From: Actinomycetota bacterium
GTDB lineage: Bacteria > Actinomycetota > Geothermincolia > Fen-727 > Anoxymicrobiaceae
Direction of reading: 5' to 3'
Assembly (NCBI GenBank): GCA_016649525.1
Contig: JAENXM010000056.1
Coordinates: 1 to 9,751 of the forward strand
Length of the DNA stretch: 9,751 nucleotides
Positions within the stretch are counted from its first letter, which is position 1, and the number at the start of each line of letters is the position of its first letter. The notes beneath the pieces are model-generated. The model had not been told where the DNA came from and did no database searches. It was given only the letters and a program-made list of their open reading frames with translations. Below, piece after piece: positions 6,037 through 9,751 of the stretch. The translations under genes were made by a program, and so were the position numbers.

Positions 6037-7194
6037 TCATCCCTCCTCTTTGCTGAGGACTATCACCGCGTTATGCTGGGCGCAGAAGCCGTCCTGCCCG
6101 TGCGCGACCGCCGCGCCGGCATTCGCCACCTGGGCGTCACCGGCGCTACCGGTCAGTTGACGGAAGCATTCCGCCACACAGATTGCCCCCGCGGCGCTGA
6201 ACGGATACGCTCCCAGACCGCCCCCGGACGGGCTAACAGGCATCTCGCCGTCGATCTCGGACAGCCCCTTATCGGCAACCTCGCCCCCGCTGCCTTCTTC
6301 GAACAGACCCAGCGCCTCGCATATGATCGGCTCCTGGTGCGCGAACTTTGTGCTAACCTCGGCGACGTCTATCTGGCCCATGGGGTCCGAGATGCCGGCC
6401 ATCTTGTAGGCCCTCTCCGCCGCAAGCCTGGTCGAACGTGACCGGAATAGGTCCCTCTCGCCGACATAGTATGATTCGATCGAGTCGCCCATTCCCGCGA
6501 TCCAGACAGGGTTATCCGTGAGGTCCTTTGCCTTCTCCGCCGAGGCGAGAAGAAGCGCGCACGCTCCGTCGGTGAACGGGTAGCAGTGCAGTTTACGCAG
6601 GGGTTCGTACAGGTAATCTGACCCTGCGACGTACCCCGGGGTTGCGTCCGCTTTGGCCTGCAGCGCGTTAGGGTTCTTTGCCGCGTTGCGAAGGAGCCTG
6701 GCTGCTATCATATCGAGCTGAGCGTCGGTCATCCCGTACTTGTCCATGTAGCTTCGCGCCTGCAATGCAGCGGTCGACAGTTCGTTCAGGAACCCCAGTT
6801 GCCTGTCGTAGGTGGGGTTGAGTTGATAGTCCATTATGAGGTAAGGCCTGAACTCGGAGCCGCCGAGGCTGTTCGCCACAACCAGGGCAGTGTCGTATAT
6901 CCCAGAAAGGATCCTCGTTGTTGCATAAGTGACCGCCCAAACGCCGTCCGCCTCGACTTTTGTCTCGTCCTTCATGTAGGCGCCAACAGGGGTATCCTCG
7001 AACACGTTACTTATGGTGCGGCCGACTTGGAAATCGTTCGAGCAGAGTACGAAGGTATCGATGTCGTGCCGCGTGATTCCGAACTGTCCGAAAAGGCCCT
7101 TTACGAGCTCGAACAGCATGCGCTCGCGGGGCATGCCGATGTCCTCGCTGTGCTTTGTCTGGGCCTGGCCTATGATAGCGACTTTTCTTTCCAT
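6037..7194 (-). CDS. Thiolase-superfamily protein lacking the catalytic cysteine (subunit A)
   Basis: A 385-residue thiolase-like protein, clearly related to its downstream neighbour but strongly diverged from it. It has the N-terminal V-A-I-I-G-Q-A-Q-T strand, the helix block after V80-E-A, I-D-V-A-E-V-S-T-K-F-A-H-Q (275-287), a G-E-M-P-V-S-P-S-G-G block (316-325) and a C-terminal A-V-I-V-L strand. At the nucleophile position the sequence is V-E-A-D-G-V-W, so G84 replaces Cys. In the position of GHP it reads A-Y-P, so Y330 replaces the catalytic His. The C-terminal loop H365-G-Q-D-G-F-C has a cysteine (C371) six residues after that histidine, which may not be in the active site. A tyrosine in this area recalls Ltp2-type aldolases, where tyrosines are proposed acid/base residues. 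The start is set by GGAGGTGA seven bases upstream, right at the stop of the preceding DUF35 gene. Substrate is unknown; a CoA-ester aldolase or acyltransferase role is inferred. Confidence 0.87.
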   Translation of the reverse strand: MERKVAIIGQAQTKHSEDIGMPRERMLFELVKGLFGQFGITRHDIDTFVLCSNDFQVGRTISNVFEDTPVGAYMKDETKVEADGVWAVTYATTRILSGIYDTALVVANSLGGSEFRPYLIMDYQLNPTYDRQLGFLNELSTAALQARSYMDKYGMTDAQLDMIAARLLRNAAKNPNALQAKADATPGYVAGSDYLYEPLRKLHCYPFTDGACALLLASAEKAKDLTDNPVWIAGMGDSIESYYVGERDLFRSRSTRLAAERAYKMAGISDPMGQIDVAEVSTKFAHQEPIICEALGLFEEGSGGEVADKGLSEIDGEMPVSPSGGGLGAYPFSAAGAICVAECFRQLTGSAGDAQVANAGAAVAHGQDGFCAQHNAVIVLSKEEG

Positions 7195-7206
7195 CTCTTC
7201 ACCTCC

Positions 7207-7668
7207 TCAACCTGCCGGCTCGAAGTGATCAAGGTCCGTAAGGCTGTTCTCGGCGGGGTCGGTGAATACGGCCTTGACACGAAGGCCGTTCTTGAGGTCG
7301 GCCGGATCGATCCCCCTGACCTCGCCCGCGAGGAACGAGGTGGCCCCGTCGAGTTTGATCAGGGCAAGCGTTACCGGCGGGTCGGCGGGCTCAATCAGGC
7401 CCTTGTTCAAAGTGACGTGGCCGACCGTGTAATTCTCGACCGTTCCCTCCGGTCCTACCTCCACCCACTCGTCCATCACGCGGTTACACTCACCACAGAC
7501 CTTCCGCGGCGGGACGACCACCTTGCCGCACCCCCCGCACTTTATCGCCATGATCTTCTTGCCCCCCAGTTCCTGGATGTACCTCTCCAGGTAGGGGCCG
7601 ACCCGGTAGTTGTAGGTGTAGTCGAGGGGGACCACCGCGGTTACCACGATTCTCTCCTGTTCCGCCAT
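7207..7668 (-). CDS. DUF35 protein (zinc ribbon plus OB-fold), first gene of thiolase-like operon
   Basis: A 153-residue protein with helical N-terminus (about 16-38), zinc ribbon C44-x2-C47 and C58-x2-C61, and OB-fold from about residue 65, including A-L-I-K-L-D-G-A-T-S-F-L-A-G and G-L-R-V-K-A-V-F. It shares the ending L-T/S-D-L/I-D-H-F-E-P-A with the other DUF35 protein at the far end of the operon, so the two are paralogues. By analogy with known DUF35 partners it should dock onto a thiolase-like subunit and complete the CoA site. The ATG at 7668 has a strong GGAGGTGA site 7 bases upstream. The next gene starts only 12 bases after this stop. About 210 non-coding bases upstream hold the likely operon promoter and repeated motifs. 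Confidence 0.9.
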   Translation of the reverse strand: MAEQERIVVTAVVPLDYTYNYRVGPYLERYIQELGGKKIMAIKCGGCGKVVVPPRKVCGECNRVMDEWVEVGPEGTVENYTVGHVTLNKGLIEPADPPVTLALIKLDGATSFLAGEVRGIDPADLKNGLRVKAVFTDPAENSLTDLDHFEPAG

Positions 7669-7746
7669 AAGCTCACCTCCAAGAAATGGTACGTGGTTAA
7701 TATTTTGTACGCCCGGTCAAACTGTTGTCCAGCGCGTGCACATGAA

Positions 7747-7776
7747 ATCATATAACTAGGCGCGGCAACTGCACAA
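7747..7776 (-). promoter_or_regulatory. Candidate promoter of the thiolase/DUF35 operon
   Basis: On the minus strand TTGTGC (7771-7776) is followed after 18 bases by TATGAT (7747-7752, five of six matches to TATAAT). This would start transcription near 7740 and give a leader of about 70 bases before the first DUF35 gene. The -35 box is poor (three of six), so the call is tentative. The tandem repeat at 7784-7818 lies just upstream of it. Confidence 0.3.
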
Positions 7777-7783
7777 CCGCGGG

Positions 7784-7818
7784 ATTAAGTAGCGGTCAAG
7801 CATTAAGTGCCGCGTCAA
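7784..7818. repeat. Tandem direct repeat, likely regulator binding site
   Basis: Two units follow each other 18 bases apart: ATTAAGTAGCGGTCAA (7784-7799) and ATTAAGTGCCGCGTCAA (7802-7818). Both have ATTAAGT, a 4-5 base GC spacer and GTCAA. A further GGTCAA occurs at 7715-7720. In a divergent intergenic region this arrangement suggests an operator for a DNA-binding protein. Confidence 0.5.
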
Positions 7819-7840
7819 ACCCAGCCGCCAATGCGGCACT
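7806..7840. repeat. Perfect 8-bp inverted repeat in the divergent intergenic region
   Basis: AGTGCCGC (7806-7813) is exactly complementary to GCGGCACT (7833-7840), with 19 bases between the arms. It overlaps the second unit of the tandem repeat and ends about 40 bases before the small PhoU-like gene. It could be a DNA operator or an RNA hairpin in that gene's leader; it has no T-tract and is not a standard terminator. Confidence 0.5.
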
Positions 7841-7878
7841 ATAGATGTTACTATTATTAGGTTGGATGGAGCTCTAAT

Positions 7879-8064
7879 ATGGACGATACCGTCGACAAGA
7901 TCAACCGCACCTTTCTGACGAGCTACGACAGGGAGAGCGAGGAGGAGCTGGAGCTGACGATACGCGTTGTCATGGTCGCCCGGTTCCTGGAGAGGATAGC
8001 CGACCACGCGGTCGATATCGGGGAGCAGGTCCGCTACATGGTGATCGGCGAGTTCGTGGAATAG
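7879..8064 (+). CDS. Mini-PhoU protein: C-terminal part of a PhoU domain only
   Basis: A 61-residue protein matching the last two helices of PhoU. The A-R-F-L-E-R-I-A-D-H-A-V-D-I block (34-47) and V-R-Y-M-V-I-G-E-F ending (51-59) are the classic PhoU C-terminal signature, and D-D-T-V-D (2-6) matches the acidic motif of the preceding helix. Both metal-binding E/D-x-x-x-D motifs (D2/D6 and E38/D42) are kept. Full PhoU is about 215-230 residues with two three-helix bundles and represses the Pho response through PstB and PhoR. This protein has less than one bundle. A GGAG site (7868-7871) is 7 bases before the ATG and an in-frame TAG at 7858-7860 blocks any upstream extension. It may be a functional small protein, perhaps dimerising to rebuild a bundle, or a remnant of a degraded phoU. 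PhoU domains often go with TrkA-type transport genes, which lie next door on the opposite strand. Confidence 0.7.
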   Translation: MDDTVDKINRTFLTSYDRESEEELELTIRVVMVARFLERIADHAVDIGEQVRYMVIGEFVE

Positions 8065-8126
8065 GGCTCGTCCGCGTCAGGTTCTTCAGAATCTAATGAT
8101 TCCCCACTCCGCGGTTCCCGTTATTC

Positions 8127-8150
8127 GAGGAGCCGGTCACGCCGGGCCTC
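8127..8150. terminator. Hairpin between convergent mini-PhoU and TrkA genes
   Basis: GAGG (8127-8130) pairs with CCTC (8147-8150), and CCGG (8133-8136) pairs with CCGG (8142-8145) around a five-base loop, with a small internal mismatch. It overlaps the stop codon of the minus-strand trkA gene. No T-tract follows on either strand, so it is at best a weak two-way terminator. Confidence 0.35.
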
Positions 8151-8811
8151 AGTGGTGTCCCAGGATGGCCTCGAGGGCTTTCTGGTTGTCGACGTTCGTG
8201 ATCGCGAGAACCCTGTCGTCGGGCTGGAGTACGGTCTCGGCCCTCGGGATTGTCATCGCGTTTTCCCTGACCACCGTCACTATGAGGGTGTCGAGTGGGA
8301 GCGCGAGGTTGGCGAGCGGCTTCCCCAGCGCATCGGAGTCTGGGGTAAGGGTTATCTCGACCAGGCTCACATCGCTCGCCTGGAGCTTCATCAAGGTCAC
8401 CACTTCCCCCAGGGTGGTCTCCTCCTCTATTATCTTCGCGATTATGTCCGGGGTGCTGACCTCCACGTCCACCCCCCAGCTTCTGGTGAAAAGCCAGCGG
8501 TTCCTCGGGTTGTTTACCCTGGCGATTACCTTGGGAGCGTCGTACTCGTACTTGGCCAGGCATGAGATGACCAGGTTGTCCTCGTCGTCTCCGGTCACCG
8601 CCAGGACGAGGTCGGCGTCCGCGATACCAGCGTACTCGAGTACCCAGGGCTCACAGGCGTCCTCGCAGATCACCTTCGCGCCTTTGAGTGAGGCAGAGAG
8701 TACGTCGCACTTCTCCTTGCTGCTGTCGATGATGGTCACCTCGAACTTCTCGTGAAGCACCTGGGCGAGGAACGAGCCAACCACACCTCCGCCCGCTATT
8801 ATCACTCGCAT
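8149..8811 (-). CDS. trkA: TrkA-type potassium uptake regulatory protein (second of pair)
   Basis: A 220-residue peripheral subunit that binds NAD(H) or nucleotide and gates a Trk/Ktr K+ channel. Residues 1-29 form the Rossmann start: V-I-I-A-G-G-G-V-V-G-S-F-L-A with G7, G9 and G12, and acidic D29 ending the second strand. The TrkA-N domain runs to about 135 and includes A-V-T-G-D-D-E-D-N and V-I-A-R-V-N-N-P. A TrkA-C (RCK-C) domain follows from about 140 to the end. Length fits single-RCK proteins such as KtrA. GGGAGG at 8819-8824, seven bases before the ATG, fixes this start; the frame is open further upstream but that part overlaps the preceding trkA and is not protein-like. It lies 20 bases after the preceding trkA, so the pair is one operon, as in the mycobacterial ceoB-ceoC pair. 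Confidence 0.9.
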   Translation of the reverse strand: MRVIIAGGGVVGSFLAQVLHEKFEVTIIDSSKEKCDVLSASLKGAKVICEDACEPWVLEYAGIADADLVLAVTGDDEDNLVISCLAKYEYDAPKVIARVNNPRNRWLFTRSWGVDVEVSTPDIIAKIIEEETTLGEVVTLMKLQASDVSLVEITLTPDSDALGKPLANLALPLDTLIVTVVRENAMTIPRAETVLQPDDRVLAITNVDNQKALEAILGHH

Positions 8812-8831
8812 TTTCTGACCTCCCGTCATCA

Positions 8832-9482
8832 TCAGACCATGAAGAACATCTTGTTGAACTTCTGCATGCTCGCCCTGGAGACCAGCACATTCAGAAGGTC
8901 GCCCTTCTCGAACCTGGTGCCGGCCAGCGGCATGGATGCCTGGCCGAACCTCTCGATGGTCGCGACGTGGAGCTCTCCCGGTATCTCGAAGTCGCGCACG
9001 CTCCTTCCGGCGAGGTTTCCTGGCAGTTCGAATTCCATCAGCTCGACCTCCCCGTTCCCGAAGGTGTCTCTTGAATGAGAGTGCTCGAGGAAGAGCAGGT
9101 CCAGGATTCTGTTCACGCCCCATCTCACCGGCGATACGGTGGGTATGCCGAAACGGCGGTATATGTTCGCCCTTCTCGGGTCGTAGATGCGGGTTATGAC
9201 CCTGGGAACGTGGAAGACGTCCTTGGCTATGACGGAGGAAACGATATTCGAGTTATCGCCGCTCCCCACGGCGACGAAAGCGTCTGCCTTTTCGATTCCG
9301 GCATCAACCAGTACCTCGGCGTCAAACCCCACTCCCTTTACCTTCTTCCCCTTGAAGTCGACGTCGAGCAGGTGGAACGATCTGGGGTCCTTGTCGATGA
9401 CCGCGACGCTGTGCCCCTGGTGCTCTAGCCGCCTGGCAAGGCGGGAACCCGCCCTTCCGCAACCCATGATGACTACGTGCAT
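8832..9482 (-). CDS. trkA: TrkA-type potassium uptake regulatory protein (first of pair)
   Basis: A 216-residue protein with N-terminal Rossmann motif V-V-I-M-G-C-G-R-A-G-S-R-L-A (G7, G9, G12), D30 at the end of the second strand for the nucleotide ribose, and A-V-G-S-G-D-N-S-N further on. The RCK-N domain extends to about residue 135 and a TrkA-C domain covers about 140-210. It should sit in the cytoplasm on a K+ channel subunit and regulate uptake in response to nucleotides. It differs clearly from its downstream partner, so the two may form a hetero-oligomeric ring; this is inference. GGAGG lies 8 bases before the ATG at 9482. The gene follows a P-type ATPase by 63 bases. No TrkH/KtrB gene is in the window. 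Confidence 0.9.
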   Translation of the reverse strand: MHVVIMGCGRAGSRLARRLEHQGHSVAVIDKDPRSFHLLDVDFKGKKVKGVGFDAEVLVDAGIEKADAFVAVGSGDNSNIVSSVIAKDVFHVPRVITRIYDPRRANIYRRFGIPTVSPVRWGVNRILDLLFLEHSHSRDTFGNGEVELMEFELPGNLAGRSVRDFEIPGELHVATIERFGQASMPLAGTRFEKGDLLNVLVSRASMQKFNKMFFMV

Positions 9483-9527
9483 GATCCTTTCCTCCGAACT
9501 AGAATCCTATTTGCATGACGGCCGGTT

Positions 9528-9544
9528 CCGCGGTCTCCCCGCGG
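9528..9544 (-). terminator. GC-rich hairpin after the ATPase gene
   Basis: CCGCGG (9528-9533) and CCGCGG (9539-9544) form a perfect 6-bp stem with a five-base loop, one base past the ATPase stop codon on the minus strand. There is no T-tract afterwards, so it is not a complete intrinsic terminator. It may slow transcription or protect the 3' end between the ATPase and the trkA genes. Confidence 0.4.
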
Positions 9545-9545
9545 C

Positions 9546-9751
9546 TCAGGCGGCCTCCTCAAGGGGCGGCTCCTCTTCCTTTAAAGGCCCCTCTCTGACT
9601 TCTTTTTTCCTTATCCGCCACCTCACGACCACCTTCCTCAACTCGTCGGCGATCAGCGGCACGGGTATCATGGCGAACATGAACAGCCACACCCAGATGC
9701 TTACAGGCTCGAACCCGAAGAAGTTCGGGAACGGCGGGACGTAGGCGAATA
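9546..9751 (-). CDS. P-type cation-transporting ATPase, C-terminal end (partial)
   Basis: Reading the minus strand from 9749, 67 codons lead to a TGA at 9546-9548; the rest of the gene lies beyond the window. The visible part begins Y-V-P-P-F-P-N-F-F-G-F-E-P-V-S, followed by one hydrophobic span (about residues 17-33), then A-D-E-L-R-K-V-V-V-R-W-R and a charged tail rich in Lys, Glu and Pro. The Y-V-P-P...F-G...P-x-S-x-x-x-W block, last membrane helix and A-D-E-L-R-K motif are typical of the Cation_ATPase_C region of type II P-type ATPases (Ca2+, Na+/K+ or H+ type). The ion cannot be decided without the transmembrane core. The same strand and neighbouring trkA genes suggest a role in ion balance. 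Confidence 0.7.
   Translation of the reverse strand, partial: FAYVPPFPNFFGFEPVSIWVWLFMFAMIPVPLIADELRKVVVRWRIRKKEVREGPLKEEEPPLEEAA

Noticed and set aside
5620..6441. Plus-strand open frame (273 codons)
   Set aside because: Antisense to the two thiolase-like genes, composition driven by their codon bias.
6799..7755. Plus-strand open frame (318 codons) across the thiolase-like and DUF35 genes
   Set aside because: It runs antisense to two well supported genes and has no ribosome site or recognisable domain.
8089..8102. GAATC-TAAT-GATTC palindrome after the mini-PhoU gene
   Set aside because: Five AT-rich base pairs with a four-base loop and no T-tract are too weak to call a terminator.
8812..9123. 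N-terminal extension of the second TrkA protein
   Set aside because: The extra residues are Arg/Gly-rich out-of-frame translation of the first trkA, and a GGGAGG site marks the ATG at 8811.
9187..9744. Plus-strand open frame (185 codons) over trkA and the ATPase end
   Set aside because: Antisense to the TrkA start and to the P-type ATPase C-terminus; Ser/Thr-rich shadow composition.

Overview
The window is a high-GC bacterial chromosome segment with very dense coding, mostly strong GGAGG-type ribosome sites and some GTG starts. The roughly 106-residue 'AEGATWPGFDEWVLV-NP' repeat protein, the paired TrkA proteins and the thiolase/DUF35 pairs would fit an uncultured, possibly actinobacterial, environmental lineage. 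That is an impression from gene content; there is no rRNA or marker gene here to prove it. No tRNA, rRNA, CRISPR array, insertion sequence or phage gene was seen, and no gene-free stretch exceeds about 210 bases.

Layout. Bases 2-4302 are all plus strand: the end of a large repetitive, probably cell-surface protein; a cysteine-rich YkgJ-like metal-binding protein; a stand-alone response regulator receiver with a good extended -10 promoter; a DMT-superfamily permease; and a HAD-IB phosphatase-like hydrolase. A short frame with gene-like codon use sits between the last two and touches the start of the HAD gene. The plus-strand block meets a minus-strand block tail to tail around 4303-4321.

Bases 4322-7668 form a tight minus-strand operon with mirror-like order: DUF35 protein, thiolase-like protein, thiolase-like protein, DUF35 protein. 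Both thiolase-like proteins keep the fold signatures but have glycine where the nucleophilic cysteine should be. They have tyrosine or asparagine where the catalytic GHP histidine should be. This resembles Ltp2-ChsH2(DUF35)-type retro-aldolases or other DUF35-dependent acyl-CoA enzymes more than real thiolases. It is the most unusual system in the window: probably a four-subunit acyl-CoA C-C bond-forming or bond-cleaving complex of unknown substrate.

Bases 7669-7878 are a divergent intergenic region with a tandem direct repeat and a perfect 8-bp inverted repeat, probably regulatory. A 61-residue plus-strand gene follows. It carries only the last part of a PhoU domain, but with both acidic metal-binding motifs and its own ribosome site.

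Bases 8149-9751 are minus strand: two consecutive TrkA potassium-uptake regulatory proteins, preceded by the C-terminal end of a P-type cation ATPase. This is an ion-homeostasis cluster. The membrane K+ channel partner (TrkH/KtrB type) is not in view.
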